Shown in pieces: positions 12,001-24,800 of a stretch of 34,625 bases of DNA (the first letter of the stretch is position 1; the number at the start of each line of letters is the position of its first letter). Source of the stretch: Mycobacterium sp. 852002-51163_SCH5372311. GTDB lineage: Bacteria > Actinomycetota > Actinomycetes > Mycobacteriales > Mycobacteriaceae. Made by a program: the position numbers and the translations under genes. The DNA lies in NCBI RefSeq assembly GCF_001667115.1, contig NZ_LZIJ01000102.1, forward strand, positions 1 to 34,625, read 5' to 3'. The notes beneath the pieces are model-generated. The model had not been told where the DNA came from, ran no database searches, and saw only the letters and a list, made by a program, of their open reading frames with translations.

Positions 12001-15000
12001 GCACCACGCGGTCGGGCACCACCACCAGCCGCCCGCCGTGCAGCAGCGCACCCCAGATCTCCCACACGGAGTAGTCGAACGCCAACGAGTGGCACTGCGT
12101 CCACGCCTGCCCCGGCAACAGATCGAGCCCGGAATCCAGGGCCTCCAGCAGCTGGTGAACGTTGCGGTGGGTGACTGCCACGCCCTTGGGGACGCCGGTG
12201 GTCCCTGAGGTGTAGATGATGTACGCGATCCCGTCGGGACCGGGCGCCGGCAACGCGGTACTCGGGTAGATGCCGATGCGAGGGTCATCGGGATCGATGA
12301 CACACAGGCCGCCGCCGCCCAGCCGCTGCGCGAGCCCGGTCGTGGCAATCGCGGCGATCGGCGCGGCGTCGGCCACCATGAACTCCATCCGCGCCGACGG
12401 GTGCGCCGGGTCCATCGGCAAATACGCCGCCCCGGTTTTGAGCACCGCCAGAATCGACACGACGGCCTCGGCTGAACGCTCCACCAGCAGGGCCACACAC
12501 TGACCTGGACCCGCACCCTGCCCAATCAGCAAGTGCGCCAACCGGTTAGAAGCCTCGTCCAACTCGCGATAGGTAGACGAACGCTCCCCGCACACCAGCG
12601 CGACGGCCTCCGGGGCGCGGTCCACCTGGGCGGCGAACATCGTCGGAATCGACGAGGCCGTCGTCGCCGCCCTGTTCAGCACCGCCCGGTTGCCCCACCC
12701 ATCCAGAAGGGCATGCTCATCGGCATCGAGCAGGTCAATCGACGACAGCCTGCGATCGGGGTGGACGGTCATGGCCGCCAGCACCCGCCGCAACCGCTCG
12801 ATCAGGACCTCGATGCCGGCCACGTCGAACACATCGGTTCGGAACTCCACTGTCCCGCCGATCCCGGCCGACTCACCCGCCGGGTTCCAGCGTTCAGCCA
12901 GCGAAAATGTCAGATCCATCCGAGCTGTGTGAGTGTCGGCCGACAGCGGAGCGACCTGCAAGTCACCCAGGGCCAGCTCGGCGGCGGGCCCGTCTTGCCC
13001 GGCCCCCTCCTGTCCGGCCCCCACTTGTCCGGCGAAGTTCTGCCACGCCAACATCACCTGGACCAGCGGGTGATGAGTTTGGCTGCGAGTCGGGTTGAGC
13101 CGCTCGACCAGCACCTCGAAGGGGACGTCTTGATGGTCGTAGGCGGCCAGGCTGCGGCCCCGCACCTGGGCCAGCAACTCGGCGACGGTGGGGTCACCGC
13201 TCAGATCAACCCGTAACACCAAGGTGTTGATGAACGACCCCACCAGGTCGTCGAGCGCCGGGTCGCGCCGCCCGGCGATCGGGAATCCCACTGCCACATC
13301 ACTGCTCACGCTGACCTTGGAGAGCAATATCGCCAGGGCGGCCTGAACCACCATGAAACTGGTCGCGTTGTGTTCGCGGGCCACGGTGTGCAGTCGCTGC
13401 TGCAACTCGGCGGACCAGTCCACAGCCACCGTGGCGCCGCGGTAGTCGGCGACGGGCGGATAGGGGCGATCGGTGGGCAGCTGCACCCGTTCCGGCAGCC
13501 CCGCCAGCGCATCTTCCCAATAGGCGAGCTGGGCGGCGATGCGGCTGTGGCCGTCGTCCAGGTCGCCGAACTGCGCCCGCTGCCACAGCGTGTAGTCGAC
13601 ATATTGCACCGCCAACGGTGCCCAGCCGGGGGCCTGACCGGCAGACCGGCTCGCATACGCCACCCCCAGGTCACGCACCAGCGGGGTGATCGACCAGCCG
13701 TCAGCGGCGATATGGTGTGCCGCCGCGACCAGCACATGCTCGTCTGTGCTGATCCGGAAAAGCCTTGCCTGCAACGGGATTTCGGTCGCCAAGTCGAAGG
13801 GGTGGCGAACCACGGCGTCGGTGGCCTCCGCCAGCCGGCCGGCCGGCCAATCGGTGGCGTCAACGACAGCCCAACCGAAGTCGGCCTGGTGCGGCGGCAC
13901 CACCCGCTGATGCGGTACGCCATCGACCGCCGGGAACAGTGTCCGCAGACTTTCGTGGCGGTCCACCACGTCGGCGATCGCCGCACGCAGTGCCTCGACA
14001 TCGAGGCGCCCGCGCAGCCGCAACGCCACCGGCATGTTGTAGATCGGTGAAGGCCCGTGCAGCTGATCCAGGAACCACAACCTGCTCTGAGCGAACGACA
14101 ACGGGATCACCGGGGGCCGCTCGGCCGGTACCAGTGGCTCAAGGCCACCCCCTTCGGCACCGATCAGGGGCGCCAACTTGGCAACCGTGGGCGCATCAAA
14201 CAAGCCGCGCACACCAAGATGCGCGTCCAGGCCGGCGTTGATTGCCGCGACGACGCGCATCGCCGACAGGGAATCCCCGCCCAGATCGAAAAACGATTCA
14301 TCGACGCCGACCCGCTCCAGGCCCAGCACTTGGGCGTAGATGCCGGCAAGGATCTCCTCGATCGCCGTGCTCGGGGCGCGGTACCCAGCGGAATCCTGGA
14401 ATTCCGGCGCCGGCAGGGCGCGCCTGTCGAGTTTGCCGTTGACGGTCAAGGGCACCGCGTCGATCACCACCACCGCGGCCGGCACCATATAGCCCGGCAG
14501 CCGCTCGGCGAGCTTTGCGCGCGCCGCGGCCGGGTCCGCTGTTCCGGTGATGTAGCCGACGAGACGTTTGTCGCCGGGACGGTCCTCGCGGGCGATCACC
14601 ACTGCCTGCTCGACACCGTCGAGCGCACTCAACGCGGCCTGCACCTCGCCCAGCTCGATGCGGTACCCGCGGATCTTGACCTGCTCGTCGGCGCGGCCCA
14701 GATACTCGAGCTGCCCACCGGCGTCCCAGCGCACCAGATCCCCGGTGCGGTACATGCGCGCCCCGGGGCCGCCGAACGGGCAGGCCACAAACCGCGCCGA
14801 CGTCAGCCCGGCCCGGCGCATATACCCGCTGGCCACTCCGCCACCGGCCACGTACAGCTCGCCGACCACACCTTCGGGTACCGGACGCAACCACCCGTCC
14901 AGCACGAACAATGCGCCGTGCGGCACCGGCGAGCCAATTGGCACGATCCCGTTTTTCGCCGAGTCCGCACCCAGCGGCGCACTCATCGCCGCGTACACCG

Positions 15001-18000
15001 TGGCCTCGGTCGGGCCGTAGGCGTTGATCATCACCCGCCCCGGAGCCCACCGCTGCATCAGCTCGACCGGGCACGCCTCCCCAGCGACCATCAACGCCGT
15101 CGAGTCCAGGCCCTCCGGCGACAAGATGCCCACCGCGGAAGGGGTTTGGCCCAACACGCTGACTTCTTCAGCGACCAGCAGCGCATGAAAATCTTCCGGT
15201 GACCGCGCCACCGACTCCGGGACTACCACCAGGCGCCCACCGTGCAACAGCGCTCCGAAAATCTCCCAAACCGACACGTCGAAGCTGTAGGAATGCCACT
15301 GCGACCACACCTGCCCCGGTAGGCCCGCAGGCAGCGACTCCACCAACTGGGTCACGTTGCGGTGGGCAACGGCCACCCCTTTGGGCACCCCGGTCGTGCC
15401 CGAGGTGTAGATCAGGTAAGCCAGCTCGTCTGGCGCCGGGGCGGGCAACTCCGTGCACGGATACGTCTCGATGCGGGGGTCCCCGACGTCGACGACTACC
15501 AGCTCACATCCAGCGAGCCGGTCGGTCAGCCCGGCGGTCGTCAGCGCGGCAACCGGTCTCGCATCGCCCACCATGAACTGCACCCGCGCCGCCGGCAGCG
15601 CCGGGTCGATCGGCATGTACGCCGCCCCGGTCTTGAGCACCGCCAGAATCGACACGATCGCCTCGGCCGACCGGGAGAACATCAACGCCACAGACTGACC
15701 CGGGCCCGCGCCCTGCTCAATCAACAAGTGCGCCAACCGATTAGCCGCCTCGTCGAGCTCCCGGTAGGTCCACGAACGCTGCCCACACGTCAACGCCGTC
15801 GCCTGCGGAGCACGAGCCACCTGCGCGGCGAACACCGCCGGAATCGACGACGACGCCGAGGCTGGCACGGGCTGGACCAGTACCGCCCGGTTGGACCACT
15901 CATCCAGCCGGGCGTGCTCGGACCCGTCGAGCAGATCCACCGACGACAACCGTGCACTGGGGTCGGCGATCATCGCCAGCAGTAGCCGCTGCAGCCTCGC
16001 GATGAGCTTGTCGACGTCGGCCGCGTCGAACACATCGGTGTCGAATTCGACGCGGAGGCCGAGTTCGCTGTCCGGCAACACCATCACGGCAAGGGGGTAG
16101 TGGTTGTATTCGCGGCCGGTTATTTCGGCGATGGTCAGCCCGTCGTCGCTCGCCATCGCGGCGGTATCGATCGGGTAGTTCTCGTAGACGAAGAGGGTGT
16201 CGAAGAGGTGATCGTGGCCGGTAATGCGGTGAATCTCGCTGAGCGCCAGGTGCTGATGTTCAAGTGTGTCGCTGTAGGTGTGTTGGAGCTGGTCCAGCAA
16301 TTCTGCGAACGTGGTTGCCGGCGTGCTGTGTGCGCGCACCGGCACCGTGTTGATCATCAGCCCCACCATTGATTCCGCCCAGGCGACCTCCGCCGGCCGG
16401 CCCGACAGCGCAATCCCGAATGCGACGTCGTGCTGGCCGGTGAGCCACATCAGCAGCTGCGCCCAGGCGCCCTGCAGCACGGTGTTGACGGTGGTGTGGC
16501 GCGAGCGGGCCAGCTGGCCCAGCGCCTCGGTGGTCGCTTCCGGCACCCGGAACGAGGCGACGCCGCGCTGCCCCAGCTCCAACCGGCCCGCCGGGCCCAC
16601 CAAAGTGGGGGCGTCAAAACCCGCCAGCACCTCGCGCCAGGCAGCGCGGGCGCCGTCGAGGTCGCGATCGGCCAGCCAGCTGACGAACCTCCGATATTGC
16701 GGGGCGGCAGGCAGTCGATGTCCGTAGTAACTGGCGAAGACTTCCTGCAGCAGGATCGGCAGCGACCAACCGTCCACCACGATGTGGTGGAAGGTGAACA
16801 CAGCGCGATGCCGGTCAGCTGCCGTGCGGATCAAAACCGTCCGGAACAGCGGGGGGTTGGCGAGGTCGCAGACTGCGGTGCGCTCTTCGGCGCACACCCG
16901 CTGGATCTGCTCCTCAGGATCTAGAAGGTCTGGGTCCGCGCCGTCCAGCTCGACATACCGCCACCCGGCCTCGGGATGGGCCGGAATGATCTGAACCGGC
17001 TCGTCGAACTGGGAGCAGAATCTGGCCGCCAGGTTGGGGTGCCGGCTGATCACCGTGTGCACCGCATCGCGCAGGCGGTTGGGGTCCAGCGGGCCGGCCA
17101 CGGTGATCGCCGACTGCACCGCATATATATCGTCAGTGCCGCCTTGCGCCGCGCTGGCGTGAAAGAGCAGACCGTGCTGAACCGGCGTCAGCGGGAGCAC
17201 GTCGGCGATCCGGTATTGCCGGTAAAGCTCGTCGATTTCTGGCTGGCTCAACCGGGCAGGTGCGATATCGGACGGGGTCAGCCCGCCCCCACCGCGACGC
17301 ACATGTGCGCAGATGCCCGCGAGGGCTTCAAACCATAACTGGCTGAGGCGGCTAATCTGTGGGCGATCCAGTGCCGACGGCGCCCAGGTCCAGTTGGCGC
17401 GCAACTGCGGGCCGATGCCGTTGTCCACGGTGCCGGCGTCGAGGTCCAGCGTGTGCATCAGCGGCATGGGTGCCGCGGCCGCGCGGGTCGATGACAAGCC
17501 TTCTCCGCTGACCCGCCACAGGTCGTCGGTGAGCTCGGTCGCAACGCCCAGCCGACCCAGATAGTTGAACCCGATCGGCGGGTCGTTCCCGTCTAGGTCG
17601 ACCTCGCTGTTCAGGTACCGCAGCACGCCGTAGGTCAACCCGTCCGGGAGGGCTCGCAGCTGCTCTTTGGCGTCCTTGATCGCCGCACCCAGCGCTGCCT
17701 CGCCGGCCACCACCTGCCCCCACGACGGCGCACCGGCGATCCCCCCGACGTTCAACGCCACTGGGTATTTGCTGGTGAACCAACCCACCGTGCGCGACAA
17801 GTCCACATCGGAGGCCAGCTCCTCTTGGCGGCCGTGGCCCTCCACATCGATGCCGATCGGCGCACGACCGGTGCCCAAAAACTGTGCCAACGCCAGGCCG
17901 AACGCGATCAGCAGAACGTCTTGCACCCCGGCATGAAACGCCGCGGGGACCTCGCCCAGCAGCATGCGGGTGGTCTCGACATCCAGATCCGCTGACAGGT

Positions 18001-21000
18001 GCCCGGCGCGTTCATAGGTATCCGTCTCGGGGCGCAACGGAGGCAGCGCGGCCGGTGTCGCCGCCACTCGCCGCCACGTCTCGGCTTGCTCCACGACCTC
18101 GGGGCGGCGCGCATACTCGACCAGCAGCTTCGCCCACCGGGCAAACGACGTCCCGCCCATCGGCAAGGCCGCCGTCTTCCCGGCGCGATGCTGGCCCCAG
18201 GACACGTTGAGGTCTTCCAGAAGAATGCGCCACGACACTCCGTCGACGGCGAGATGGTGGATGAGCACGACCAATTGGCTAGTGGGGGTCACCCACAGTG
18301 CGCTCACCATCGCCCCGGCGGCTGGGTTCAACCGGGCGCGCGCCTGCCGCAGCGCGTTGTCCGACAGCACGTCCACCGCGTGCAGGCACCCGCTCGCCTG
18401 CACGGATCCCGCTTCGGGCACGTGCAACGACCAACCACCGGCACCGTCGTCGTCGACGCGCAGCCGCAACATGGCATGCCGATCCAGCAACGCCTGCAAG
18501 ACCACCGCCACGTCGGCTTCGGTCACGTCGGCGGGAGCCTGTATCACCACCGCCTGGTTGAACTGATCGACCGGCCCGTCCACGCTTAGCAGCCACCGCA
18601 TGATCGGGGTGGCCTGCACCGGGCCGATGCCTTCGTCGATGACGCCACGGGCAGCGTCGGCGACGCGGGCCACCCGGGCCAGCCGGGCCACGGTCTGCTC
18701 GGCGAAAACATCGCGCGGCTTGCACAGCAGGCCAGCCGCGCGAGCGCGCGCCACCACCTGCATCGTCAGGATGCTGTCCCCACCCAGCTCGAAGAACGAG
18801 TCGTCGACCCCGACCCCCTCCAGCCCCAGCACTCCGGCGTAGATGCCGGCCAGGATCTCCTCGACCGCGCTGGCCGGGGGGCGGTAACGATCGCCTTCCT
18901 GGTATTCCGGTGCCGGTAGGGCTCGTTTGTCGAGTTTGCCGTTGACAGTCAGCGGCAGCGTTTCCAGCCCCACCACGGCCGCCGGGACCATGTAGGCCGG
19001 CAGCCGCTCGGCGAGCGCGGTCCGCACCAGAACCGGGTCTGCGGTCCCGGTCACATACCCCACCAGCCGCTTGTCGCCGGGGTGGTCCTCGCGGACAATA
19101 ACCTCCGCCTGCTCCACGCCGTCCAGCCCGCTCAGGGCGGCTTGCACGTCACCGAGCTCGATGCGGTACCCGCGGATCTTGACCTGCTCATCGGAGCGAC
19201 CCTGATACTGCAGCTGCCCATCGGCGCCCCAACGCACCAGATCCCCGGTGCGGTACATGCGCGTTCCCGCACCGCCGAACGGACAGGCCAGAAACCGCGA
19301 CGCCGTCAAGCCGGCCCGACGCCAATACCCGACGCCCAATCCGGCGCCGGCCACATACAACTCACCGACCACACCGACAGGCACCGGACGCAACCAGTTA
19401 TCCAGCACAAAAAAGGCCAGATGCGCCAACGGCACACCGATGGGGCTGGCGGTGCTGTCGACATCGCGGTAGACGATCTGCCGGATCGAGGCATGCACCG
19501 TCGTCTCGGTGATGCCATACATGTTGAGCAACCGTGGTGATCCGGGATGGTTGTCCAGCCACGTCTCGAGACGCCGGGGTTCTAGCGCTTCACCACCAAA
19601 CACCACCGTCTGCAGCTTGAGCTGACCTGCGGTCTCAGCCGAGCGCGATTGGCTCATGCCGAGCCAGTGCGTCACCGAGCGCTCGAACGACGTGATCTCG
19701 GTTTGCCACCACAGTTGCGCGTCGACGGTTTGCAGCGCATAAAACGCCGATGGGGTCTGGCTCAACACGCTGACCTGTTCAGCGACCAGGAGGGCGTGCA
19801 TGTCTTCCGGTGAGCGGACCACCTCGTCGGGCACCACCACCAGCCGACCGCCACCCAGCAGCGCGCCCCAGATCTCCCACACCGAAAAGTCGAAAGCCAG
19901 GGAGTGAGACTGCGACCAAACCCGTCCGGGCGCCAGCTCGGCGTCCAATGACCCCAGCAGCCGGGTCACGTTGCAGTGAGCGACCGCCACGCCCTTCGGC
20001 ACACCGGTGGTGCCGGAGGTGTAGATGAGGTAGGCGATGTCGTCGGGAGCTGGTAGCGGTGGTGCGGTGCTGGGCTGGGTGTCAACAACCGGGTCTTCGA
20101 CGTCGATGACCAGCAGGTCACGTCCATCCAGCCGCGACCGCAGGCCCCCGGTGGTGATCGCGGCGATCGGCGCCGCATCGCCAACCATGAACTCCATCCG
20201 CGCTGTCCCATGCGCCGGGTCGATCGGCAGGTATGCCGCCCCGGTTTTCAGCACGGCCAACATGGCGACGACCGCCTCGGCCGATCGGGAGAACAGCAGC
20301 GCCACCCGCTCACCCGGGCCCGCACCGTGGCCTGCCAACAAGTGCGCCAACCGGTTCGCGGCCTCATCGAGTTCGCGATACGTCCACGAACGTTCCCCGC
20401 AGCTGATCGCGACTGCCTCCGGGGCCCGGGCGACTTGCGCGGCGAACAATGCTGGAATCGACCCCGATATCTGCGCTGGCTGGTCCAGGACGGCCCGGTT
20501 GCCCCACCCGTCCAGCCTGTCGTGCTCACCGGCGTCGAGCACATCCATAGCCGACAGCCGCTGCGTCGGGTCGGCGGTCATGGCCGCCAGCACCCGGTTG
20601 AATCGCTCGATCAGTGATTCGATGCTGGTCGCGTCGAACACGTCGGTGTCGAATTGGACGTGAAGGTCCAGTTCGCGGCCCGGTTCGGCCAGCACCACAA
20701 GCGGGTAATGGTTGTATTCGCGGTTGTTGAGCTCGGTGACGGCCAACCCATCGGTGCCCGACAGCTCGGCAGCGTCGATCGGGTAGTTCTCGTACGCGAA
20801 CATGGTGTCGAACAATTTGTCGTGACCGGTGACTCGGTGGATCTCGCTGAGCGCCAAGTGCTGGTGCTCGAGCGTGTGGTTTTGCGCGTTGTGCAGCTGA
20901 TCGAGCAGGTCGGTGGTGGTGGTGGCAGTGGTAATACGCCCCCGCACCGGCACCGTGTTGATCAACAGGCCCACGATCGAGTCCGCGCCGGGTAACTCGG

Positions 21001-21814
21001 CGGGCCTACCTGAGATCGCGGTGCCGAAGACGACATCGTGCTGTCCGGTCAGCTGGCACAGCAGTTGCGCGAAGGCGGCGTGGAGCACCGTGTTTACGGT
21101 GGTGTGACAGGAGCGCGCCAGCTCGCCGACGGCGCGCGTGATCTGCTCAGGCACCTGAAACGACGCCACCCCTTGCGGCCCCCGTCCCAACCGGCCTGGG
21201 GGACTCACCAAGGTGGGGGTGTCGAAGCCGGCCAACACCTCACGCCACGCCGTGCGGGCGCTATCAAGGTCGCGATCGGCGAGCCAGTTCACAAATCTGC
21301 GATACGGGACCGCGCCGGGCAGGGGCTGTCCGTAGTAGCTGGCAAAAATCTCCTGCAGCAGGATCGGCAGCGACCAGCCGTCCATCACGATGTGGTGATT
21401 GGTGAGCACCAACCGGTGCCGATCTTCGCCGGTGCGGATCAACGCCGCCCGAAGGGCCGGCTGGTCGGCGAGGTCACATACTGCGGCCCGCTCATCGGCA
21501 CATATCCGCTGGATCTCGACTTCGGCATCGGCATCGTCGGCGTCCAGTTCGATATAACGCCAGGGGGCCTCGGGATCGGCCGGAATGATCTGAACCGGCT
21601 CGTCAAACTGGTCGGAGAATCGGGCTAACAAGTGGGGATGCCGGTTGACCACTGTGTGTACCGCATCACGCAGCCGGTGCTGATCGAGCCGACCACTCAA
21701 CGTGATATCCAGTTGCACCGCATAGACGTCGTCGTCGTTACCCTGAGCGGTGCTGGCGTGAAACAGAAGCCCCTGCTGCAACGGCGTCAAAGGCAATACG
21801 TCAGCGATCCGCAT
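1430..21814 (-). CDS. Giant NRPS, 6794 aa: modules 3-8 of the assembly line (mps2-like position)
   Basis: It elongates the peptide begun by the 3043-aa NRPS. Domain order with approximate residues: C3 1-435, A3 448-975, PCP3 to 1045, E3 1058-1521; C4 1531-1971, A4 1985-2471, PCP4 to 2548; C5 2560-3031, A5 3055-3551, PCP5 to 3628; C6 3640-4108, A6 4121-4608, PCP6 to 4691; C7 4701-5168, A7 5178-5681, PCP7 5688-5758, E7 5771-6235; C8 6248-6675, PCP8 6708-6781. All A domains keep YTSGTTG and NGKLD; all C and E domains keep HHxxxD; all carriers keep GGDS. C domains after E domains are of D-C-L style (LPLTPxQxGLLFH); C5-C7 are of L-C-L style (PLSFAQxRLWF). The last module lacks an A domain, and no TE or reductase follows. 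The ATG at 21812-21814 overlaps the upstream stop by 14 nt. By domain count it adds five residues. Confidence 0.95.
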   Translation of the reverse strand: MRIADVLPLTPLQQGLLFHASTAQGNDDDVYAVQLDITLSGRLDQHRLRDAVHTVVNRHPHLLARFSDQFDEPVQIIPADPEAPWRYIELDADDADAEVEIQRICADERAAVCDLADQPALRAALIRTGEDRHRLVLTNHHIVMDGWSLPILLQEIFASYYGQPLPGAVPYRRFVNWLADRDLDSARTAWREVLAGFDTPTLVSPPGRLGRGPQGVASFQVPEQITRAVGELARSCHTTVNTVLHAAFAQLLCQLTGQHDVVFGTAISGRPAELPGADSIVGLLINTVPVRGRITTATTTTDLLDQLHNAQNHTLEHQHLALSEIHRVTGHDKLFDTMFAYENYPIDAAELSGTDGLAVTELNNREYNHYPLVVLAEPGRELDLHVQFDTDVFDATSIESLIERFNRVLAAMTADPTQRLSAMDVLDAGEHDRLDGWGNRAVLDQPAQISGSIPALFAAQVARAPEAVAISCGERSWTYRELDEAANRLAHLLAGHGAGPGERVALLFSRSAEAVVAMLAVLKTGAAYLPIDPAHGTARMEFMVGDAAPIAAITTGGLRSRLDGRDLLVIDVEDPVVDTQPSTAPPLPAPDDIAYLIYTSGTTGVPKGVAVAHCNVTRLLGSLDAELAPGRVWSQSHSLAFDFSVWEIWGALLGGGRLVVVPDEVVRSPEDMHALLVAEQVSVLSQTPSAFYALQTVDAQLWWQTEITSFERSVTHWLGMSQSRSAETAGQLKLQTVVFGGEALEPRRLETWLDNHPGSPRLLNMYGITETTVHASIRQIVYRDVDSTASPIGVPLAHLAFFVLDNWLRPVPVGVVGELYVAGAGLGVGYWRRAGLTASRFLACPFGGAGTRMYRTGDLVRWGADGQLQYQGRSDEQVKIRGYRIELGDVQAALSGLDGVEQAEVIVREDHPGDKRLVGYVTGTADPVLVRTALAERLPAYMVPAAVVGLETLPLTVNGKLDKRALPAPEYQEGDRYRPPASAVEEILAGIYAGVLGLEGVGVDDSFFELGGDSILTMQVVARARAAGLLCKPRDVFAEQTVARLARVARVADAARGVIDEGIGPVQATPIMRWLLSVDGPVDQFNQAVVIQAPADVTEADVAVVLQALLDRHAMLRLRVDDDGAGGWSLHVPEAGSVQASGCLHAVDVLSDNALRQARARLNPAAGAMVSALWVTPTSQLVVLIHHLAVDGVSWRILLEDLNVSWGQHRAGKTAALPMGGTSFARWAKLLVEYARRPEVVEQAETWRRVAATPAALPPLRPETDTYERAGHLSADLDVETTRMLLGEVPAAFHAGVQDVLLIAFGLALAQFLGTGRAPIGIDVEGHGRQEELASDVDLSRTVGWFTSKYPVALNVGGIAGAPSWGQVVAGEAALGAAIKDAKEQLRALPDGLTYGVLRYLNSEVDLDGNDPPIGFNYLGRLGVATELTDDLWRVSGEGLSSTRAAAAPMPLMHTLDLDAGTVDNGIGPQLRANWTWAPSALDRPQISRLSQLWFEALAGICAHVRRGGGGLTPSDIAPARLSQPEIDELYRQYRIADVLPLTPVQHGLLFHASAAQGGTDDIYAVQSAITVAGPLDPNRLRDAVHTVISRHPNLAARFCSQFDEPVQIIPAHPEAGWRYVELDGADPDLLDPEEQIQRVCAEERTAVCDLANPPLFRTVLIRTAADRHRAVFTFHHIVVDGWSLPILLQEVFASYYGHRLPAAPQYRRFVSWLADRDLDGARAAWREVLAGFDAPTLVGPAGRLELGQRGVASFRVPEATTEALGQLARSRHTTVNTVLQGAWAQLLMWLTGQHDVAFGIALSGRPAEVAWAESMVGLMINTVPVRAHSTPATTFAELLDQLQHTYSDTLEHQHLALSEIHRITGHDHLFDTLFVYENYPIDTAAMASDDGLTIAEITGREYNHYPLAVMVLPDSELGLRVEFDTDVFDAADVDKLIARLQRLLLAMIADPSARLSSVDLLDGSEHARLDEWSNRAVLVQPVPASASSSIPAVFAAQVARAPQATALTCGQRSWTYRELDEAANRLAHLLIEQGAGPGQSVALMFSRSAEAIVSILAVLKTGAAYMPIDPALPAARVQFMVGDARPVAALTTAGLTDRLAGCELVVVDVGDPRIETYPCTELPAPAPDELAYLIYTSGTTGVPKGVAVAHRNVTQLVESLPAGLPGQVWSQWHSYSFDVSVWEIFGALLHGGRLVVVPESVARSPEDFHALLVAEEVSVLGQTPSAVGILSPEGLDSTALMVAGEACPVELMQRWAPGRVMINAYGPTEATVYAAMSAPLGADSAKNGIVPIGSPVPHGALFVLDGWLRPVPEGVVGELYVAGGGVASGYMRRAGLTSARFVACPFGGPGARMYRTGDLVRWDAGGQLEYLGRADEQVKIRGYRIELGEVQAALSALDGVEQAVVIAREDRPGDKRLVGYITGTADPAAARAKLAERLPGYMVPAAVVVIDAVPLTVNGKLDRRALPAPEFQDSAGYRAPSTAIEEILAGIYAQVLGLERVGVDESFFDLGGDSLSAMRVVAAINAGLDAHLGVRGLFDAPTVAKLAPLIGAEGGGLEPLVPAERPPVIPLSFAQSRLWFLDQLHGPSPIYNMPVALRLRGRLDVEALRAAIADVVDRHESLRTLFPAVDGVPHQRVVPPHQADFGWAVVDATDWPAGRLAEATDAVVRHPFDLATEIPLQARLFRISTDEHVLVAAAHHIAADGWSITPLVRDLGVAYASRSAGQAPGWAPLAVQYVDYTLWQRAQFGDLDDGHSRIAAQLAYWEDALAGLPERVQLPTDRPYPPVADYRGATVAVDWSAELQQRLHTVAREHNATSFMVVQAALAILLSKVSVSSDVAVGFPIAGRRDPALDDLVGSFINTLVLRVDLSGDPTVAELLAQVRGRSLAAYDHQDVPFEVLVERLNPTRSQTHHPLVQVMLAWQNFAGQVGAGQEGAGQDGPAAELALGDLQVAPLSADTHTARMDLTFSLAERWNPAGESAGIGGTVEFRTDVFDVAGIEVLIERLRRVLAAMTVHPDRRLSSIDLLDADEHALLDGWGNRAVLNRAATTASSIPTMFAAQVDRAPEAVALVCGERSSTYRELDEASNRLAHLLIGQGAGPGQCVALLVERSAEAVVSILAVLKTGAAYLPMDPAHPSARMEFMVADAAPIAAIATTGLAQRLGGGGLCVIDPDDPRIGIYPSTALPAPGPDGIAYIIYTSGTTGVPKGVAVTHRNVHQLLEALDSGLDLLPGQAWTQCHSLAFDYSVWEIWGALLHGGRLVVVPDRVVRSPQDLHALLVNEQVSVLSQTPSAFYALQTADALAPEFGQRLQLQTVVFGGEALEPQRLRTWLDRHPRLPRLVNMYGITETTVHASFREVVDGDVDSNASPIGVPLAHLGFFVLDQSLHQVPTGVVGELYVAGGGLACGYVGRSDLTATRFVACPFGASGQRMYRTGDLASWGADGQLQYLGRADEQVKIRGYRIELGEVQAALAGLAGVQQAVVIAREDRPGDKRLVGYVTGTVDPAGMRTALAERLPAYMVPAAVVAIDALPVTVNGKLDKRALPAPEYTETDRYRAPATAIEEILTGVYAQVLGIERVGVDDSFFDLGGDSLSAMRVVAAINTALDVGLAVRTVFEAPTVAQLAPRIGADGDRLDALVPAERPAVLPLSFAQSRLWFLDQLQGPSPVYNLAVALRLVGRLDPEVLRTALADVVSRHETLRTVFVAAEGTPHQVVLSPERIDFGWQVVDATGWSAGRLAEAVGAAARYPFDLASEMPFQARLFRVSDGEQVLVAVVHHIAADGLSVTPLVRDLGLAYASRSAGQPPSWAPLPVQYVDYTLWQREQFGELQDPHSRIGVQLAYWQDALAGMPERVQLPTDRPYPPVANQRGDTVAVDWPAELQQRVRATAREHNASSFMVMQAALALLLSSLSASSDVAVGFPIAGRRDSALDDLVGFFVNILVLRLDLSGDPTVAELLAQVRQRSLAAYEHQDVPFEVLVERLNPIRSLTHHPLVQVMLAWQNWQDTDPTAGLALGDLQVSPVPVETHTARMDLTFSLAERWTGAGEPDGIGGTVEFRTDVFDAASIEALIERLRRVLVAITADRGLRLSSIDLLDSAERTRVEQLGNRSVLTQPLTAPSIPAVFAARVASHPEASALTFEGRSMTYRELDQAANRLAHVLAGQGAGPGQCVAVLMERSAQAVVAILAVLKTGAAYLPIDPTHPMARMEFMIRDAAPVAAISMSGLAARLEGSGLPVIDVDDPFIDNRPKAKLPAVTTDEVAYLIYTSGTTGIPKGVAITHGNVTQLLESLDAGLPQAAVWTQCHSLAFDVSVWEIFAPLLGGGRLVVVPEAVVRSPGDLQALLVDEQVTVLTQTPSAIAVLSPKGLESMALVLVGEACPAEVVDRWAPGRAMINAYGPTETTMCVAISAPLQAGRGNKGPVPIGSPVPGAALFVLDGWLRPVPVGVVGELYVAGAGLARGYVRRSGLTASRFVACPFAGGGSAGQPGQRMYRTGDLVCWGPDGQLQYLGRADDQVKIRGHRIELGEVRTALAAVDGVEQAVVIAREDRPGDKRLVGYVTGTADSAAARAELAERLPSYMVPSAVVVIGALPLTPNGKLDTRALPAPDYQDDGRYRAPTNAIEELLAGIYAQVLQVERVGVDHSFFDLGGDSLSAMRVVAAINTALDTSLAVRTMFEAPTIAQLAPRIGVGGAQLPRLVAAERPAVVPLSFAQNRLWFISQLQGPLPIYNIPVVLRLGGRVDGGVLGAALADVVGRHESLRTLFPAPDGIPQQLVIPVDRADFGWQVIDARGWSPAQLSTAIDATASYPFDLAAEIPVQARLFSLSSEEHILVAVVHHIAADGVSMTPLLRDLDVAYASRCAGGVPGWAPLPVQYADYTLWQRGHLGDLTDSHSPIAAQLAYWHHALSGMPERLQLPTDRPYPPEADYRGARVAVDWPAQVQQQVAQVANEHGATSFMVVQAALAVLLSKISASSDVAVGFPIAGRRDPALDDLVGFFVNTLVLRVELADDPTVAELLAQVRQRSLAAYEHQDVPFEVLVERLNPTRSLAHHPLVQVVLAWQNFARQVGDPGLALGNLQVTPLGVDTRTARVDLTFSLAERWTEAGEPAGISGEVEFRTDVFDATSIEILIERLQRVLLAMTADPGRRLSAVDVLDRGERAGLYGWGNRPALTAPAPRAASIPAMFAAQVERAPEAVALTFDGGSMTYRELDEAANRLAHLLIGHGAGPGKRVALLLPRAAEAVVSIFAVLKTGAAYVPMDPTHPAARMGFMLDDAAPIAAVTSAGLADRLDGCGVPVVDVDDPRVDAQPVTALPAPAADDVAYLIYTSGTTGVPKGVAVAHQNVSWLLETLDHDLDLSPGQVWTQCHSLAFDFSVWEIFGALLHGGRLVIVPDAVVRSPEDLHALLISEHVSVLSQTPSAFYALQTADAVQPERGRQLKLQTVVFGGEALEPQRLGTWLDRHPGLPRLINMYGITETTVHASFREIVGSDVGASVSPIGVPLAHLGFFVLDAWLRPVPVGVAGELYVAGRGLAHGYVGRAGLTSARFVACPLGAPGQRMYRTGDVVSWGADGQLHYMGRADDQVKIRGYRIELGEVRAALAGLAGVEQAVVIARESRPGDKRLVGYVTESVTGTVDPATARNALAERLPAYMVPAAVVVIDALPLTVNGKLDTRALPAPEYQEADHYRAPAGAVEKILADIYAQVLGLKRVGVDESFFELGGDSILSMQVVARARMAGVVCRPRDIFVEQTVARLARVARVADAAGAVAEEGAGPVVATPIMRWLRGLDGPVDRFNQTMVVQAPAGATDADVVVLLQALLDRHPMLRLRVEDDGAADWVLQVREAGSVIAGGCLQSVGVLSEEVVAQALSRLNPAAGVMLSAVWASAAGQLALIIHHLAVDGVSWRILLEDLNIAWAQHRAGQPVALTGEGTSFARWASLLADYAQTPAVVAQSEVWRRVAAAPTVLPAVQPGVDTFASAGHLSVELDVETTRMLLGEVPAAFHAGVQDVLLIAFGLAVAEFLGTGAGPVGIDVEGHGRQEELGDDIDLSRTVGWFTAKYPVALHVGAAAGEHTWAQVISGEAALGAVVKDAKEQLRALPDGLTYGVLRYMNPDVDLDGADPPIGFNYLGRLGAAAAELSADFWRVSQDGSAVVGASMDLPLTLAHTIELNASTADTDSGPSLHANWTWAPSAVDRAEVSRLSRLWFEALAGICAHVRRGGGGLTPSDIAPAQLNQQQIEELCRQYRVADVLPLTPLQHGLLFHAGAAQESGDDVYAVQLDIAVSGPLDQHRLREAVHTVVDRHPNLAARFLAQFDEPVQIIPAEPEPAWRYVDLANNVDGDDQITGICAAERVAVCDIAQPPAFRVALIRTAPDRHRIVLTFHHILMDGWSLQILQQELFASYYGHRLPAAVPYRKFVTWLSGQDHASARAAWRKVLTGFDTPTLVGPPDRLGLGQRGVKSFVVPDETTRAISELARLRHTTVSTVLHGAWAQILAWLTGNQDVAFGAVVSGRPDEVIGAEAMVGLLINTVPVRARIAPTTTTADLLEQLQTARNETLEHQHLGLPEIHRITGHHQLFDTVFVYENYPVGDAASFGADGLVVDEVTNRDPYHYPLTLQAVPGREIELRVQFRSDVFDTAGIERLMERFNSLLALMAADPTRQLSSMNLPGGSDQARWGGQRNRALSTEAVSTPPSWPESSGNAHRAPATLVEQILADIYAQILKLDRVGVGESFFDLGGDSLSAMRAIAAINAAFDIHLPVGALFDAPSVGDLSEQLRSMPAWEPELPE
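3066..7709 (-). other. NRPS module 7: C-A7-PCP-E, predicted Thr
   Basis: The A7 code is DFWSVGMVHK, so Thr is predicted, and the E domain ([10 protein letters not shown]) makes it D. This is the last module with an A domain, giving residue 7. C7 is of L-C-L style, matching module 6 without E. Confidence 0.8.
7710..10899 (-). other. NRPS module 6: C-A6-PCP, possibly aromatic
   Basis: The A6 code reads D V W T V V A M C K. The T278, A322 and C331 positions recall Phe-type pockets (DAWTxAAxCK), so an aromatic residue is possible but not secure. C6 and PCP6 closely resemble those of module 5. There is no E domain. Confidence 0.7.
10900..14139 (-). other. NRPS module 5: C-A5-PCP, predicted Thr-like
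   Basis: The A5 code reads D Y W S V G M V H K, the Thr-type code with Phe236 changed to Tyr. C5 is of L-C-L style ([18 protein letters not shown]), consistent with no E domain in module 4. There is no E domain, so an L-residue is expected. Confidence 0.75.
14140..17214 (-). other. NRPS module 4: C-A4-PCP
   Basis: The A4 code reads D V W G M A A V Y K, which I do not recognise. The domain has a different core ([15 protein letters not shown]) from the Thr group and resembles A6. There is no E domain, so an L-residue is expected. C4 is of D-C-L style, consistent with the upstream E3. Confidence 0.75.
19627..19715 (-). other. In-frame 24-aa insertion within adenylation domain A3
   Basis: Between ALQT and LQTVV, A3 has 37 residues where A5 has 13. 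The extra segment is rich in Trp, Ser and Thr (contains [13 protein letters not shown] and THWLGMSQS). It sits between the strands that carry pocket residues 278 and 299. The flanking code residues are unchanged. Confidence 0.8.
21801..21814 (-). other. 14-nt overlap of the two NRPS genes
   Basis: On the minus strand the overlap reads ATGCGGATCGCTGA: it opens with the ATG of the 6794-aa NRPS and closes with the TGA of the 3043-aa NRPS in another frame. Translation of the second gene is probably coupled to the first. The corresponding internal linkers read TAC-CGG-ATC-GCC-GAC; here TAT-G-CGG-ATC-GCT-GAC carries one extra base. Confidence 0.9.
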
Positions 21815-24800
21815 ACAACCTCTGAAGCTCGTCGAGCTGCTGCTGGCTGAGACGGGCGCCGATATCAGACGGCGTCAAACCGCCCCCGCCGCCTCGCACG
21901 TGCGCGCAGATGCCCGCCAGGGCCTCGAACCACAACCGACTCAGCCGGGTGACCTGCGCCCGGTTGAGTGCCGAGGGCGCCCACGTCCAATTGGCCTGCA
22001 ACTGCGGGCCGCTGTCGGTGTCGACGGTTATGGCGTTGAGGTCAAGGGCGTGTGCGAGCGGTGTGGGTGTTGCCGCGCTGGCACCGGTGACCGCCCAGTC
22101 GTCCTGGCTGATCCGCCACCCGTCACCGGACGCCTGAGCCGCGGCGCTACCCAATCGCCCCAAATAGTTGAACCCGATCAGCGGGTCAGACCCGGCCAGG
22201 TCGACGTCGCTGTTCAGATAACGCAACAGACCGTAAGTCAAACCGTCTGGGAGGGCCCGGAGCTGCTCTTTGGCATCCTTGATGAGCGTGCCCAGTGCGG
22301 CCTCGCCGCTCACTACGCGCTTCCAGGACAGCCCACCCACAGTCAATGACACAGGGTATTTGGTGGTGAACCAGGCAACAGTGCGCGACAAGTCCACGTC
22401 AACGCCGATTTCTTCCTGGCGTCCGTGACCCTCCACATCGATACCGATCGGTGCACGGCCGGTGCCCAAGAACTCCGCCAGCGCCAAGCCGAACGCGACC
22501 AACAGGATCTCGTGCACCCCTGCGTGGAACGCCGTAGGTGCCTCACCCAAGAGCATCCGGGTCGTGTCTGGGTCCAGCTCCGCCGACAAATGCTCGGCAG
22601 TGGCATAGGTGTCGCGTGCGGGTTGCACCGGCGGCAGCACGGCCGGTACCGATACCACTTGGCGCCACGAGTCGGTCTGGTCCACGACCTCCCGGGCGCG
22701 CGCGTGCTCGGCCAGCAGCGACGACCACCGGGCGAACGACGTTCCCGTCGGCGGCAAGGCCACCTGCCGGCCATCCCGGTGCTGGGCCCAAGCGATGTTC
22801 ATGTCCTCCACCAGGATTCGCCAGGACACTCCGTCGACCGCCAGGTGGTGAACGATCAACACCAACTGGCTCGTAGCGGCTACCCACAGCGCGCTGACCA
22901 TCGCCCCGGTGGCGGGGTTCAACCGGGATCGGGCATCGAGCAGCGCTTCGTCTGACAGCACGTCGACCACTTGCAGGCATTCGCTCGCGTGGACCGACCC
23001 GGCCTCGGGCACGTGCAACGCCCAACCATCGGCGCCGTCGTCGTCGACGCGCAGCCGCAACATGGCATGCCGATCCAGCAACGCCTGCAACACCGCCACC
23101 ACGTCGGCCTCGCCGACACCTGCCGGGGCCTGGACCACCATCGTCTGGTTGAACTGATCGACCGGACCGTCCAGGTCGTGCAGCCACCTCATGATTGGCG
23201 TTGCCACCACCGGCCCGAGCCCCTCGTCGACCGGGCCGCCGGCACCGTCGGCCACCCGGGCCACCCGGGCCAGCCCGGCGACGGTCTTCTCGACGAAAAT
23301 GTCGCGCGGTTTGCACAAGACGCCGGCCGACCGGGCCCGCGCCACCACCTGCATCGACAAGATGCTGTCCCCGCCCAGCTCGAAGAACGAGTCGTCGACC
23401 CCAACCCGGTCGACGCCGAGGACCTGCGCGTAAATGCCGGCCAGGATCTCCTCGACGGTGTTGGCCGGAGCACGATTATCGACGACCTCCTGGTACTCCG
23501 GGGCCGGCAGCGCCCGGATGTCCAGCTTTCCGTTGATCGTCAACGGCAACGCGTCCAACACCGCCACTGCGGTCGGCACCATGTACGACGGCAGCCGCTC
23601 ACTGAGCGCGCTGCGCACGACGGCCGGGTCGATCGTCGCGGGCGCCGACTCGGTGACGTAGCCCACCAGCCGTTTGTCGCCCGGGCGGTCCTCACGAGCG
23701 ATCACCACGGCCTGCTCGACCCCGTCCACCGCGATGAGCGCCGCCTGGATCTCACCGAGCTCGATGCGATAGCCGCGGATCTTGACCTGCTCGTCGGCCC
23801 GCCCCACGTACCGGAGCTGCCCGTCGGTCCCCCAACGCACCAAATCCCCGGTGCGATACATACGCTGTCCCGCACTGCCCGCTGCGCCGAACGGGCATGC
23901 CACGAAGCGCGACGAAGTCAACCCGGCTCGGCCCACATACCCGTAGGCCTGTCCGGCCCCGGCCACATACAGTTCGCCGACCACACCTGCGGGCACCGGG
24001 CGCAACCATCCGTCCAGCACGAAGAAGCCGAGATGGGCCAGGGGCCCTCCGATCGGACTGACATTGCTCTCAACGTCACTGCCGGCAATCTCGCGGAATG
24101 AGGCATGCACGGTCGTCTCGGTGATGCCGTACATGTTGATCAGCCGCGGCAATCCCGGGTGGTGTTCCAACCACGTCCCGAGTCGCTGTGGCTCGAGAGC
24201 CTCGCCACCGAACACCACCGTCTGTAGCTTCAGCTGACGTCCCAGCTCAGGCTGCAACGCGTCGGCGGTCTGCAATGCATAAAACGCCGACGGAGTCTGG
24301 CTCAGCACGCCGACCTGTTCCTTCACCAGCAACGCGTGCAGGTCGTCTGGTGACCGAACCACTGAGTCCGGCACCACGACCAGACGCCCACCGTGCAGCA
24401 GCGCGCCCCAGATCTCCCATACCGAGAAATCGAAGGCCAGGGAATGGCACTGGGTCCACACCTGGCCGAGCGCCACCTCGGCGTCGAGGGATTCCAGCAG
24501 ACGCGTCACGTTCTGGTGGGCGACGGCCACACCCTTCGGGACACCGGTAGTACCCGAGGTGTAGATGATGTAGGCGATGTCATCAGGAGCCGGCGCCGCA
24601 GGTGCTGTGCTCGGCTGGGCGCCGATGCGGGGGTCGTCAACATCGATGACCGCCAATTCCTGTCCATCCAGCCGGTCGGCCAATTCCGCAGTGGTTACCG
24701 CCGCGATCGGCGCGGAGTCAGCAACCATGAACTTCATCCGCGCGACCGGATGTGCGGGGTCGATGGGGAGATACGCCGCGCCGGTCTTCAACACGGCGAG

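Larger units (their letters stand above)
17215..21814 (-). other. NRPS module 3: C-A3-PCP-E, predicted Thr
   Basis: The A3 code is identical to A2 (DFWSVGMVHK), so Thr is predicted, with an E domain giving a D-residue. A3 differs from its sister domains by a 24-aa insertion between the residue-278 strand ([14 protein letters not shown]) and the residue-299 strand ([11 protein letters not shown]). C3 has HHIVMDG. Confidence 0.8.
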
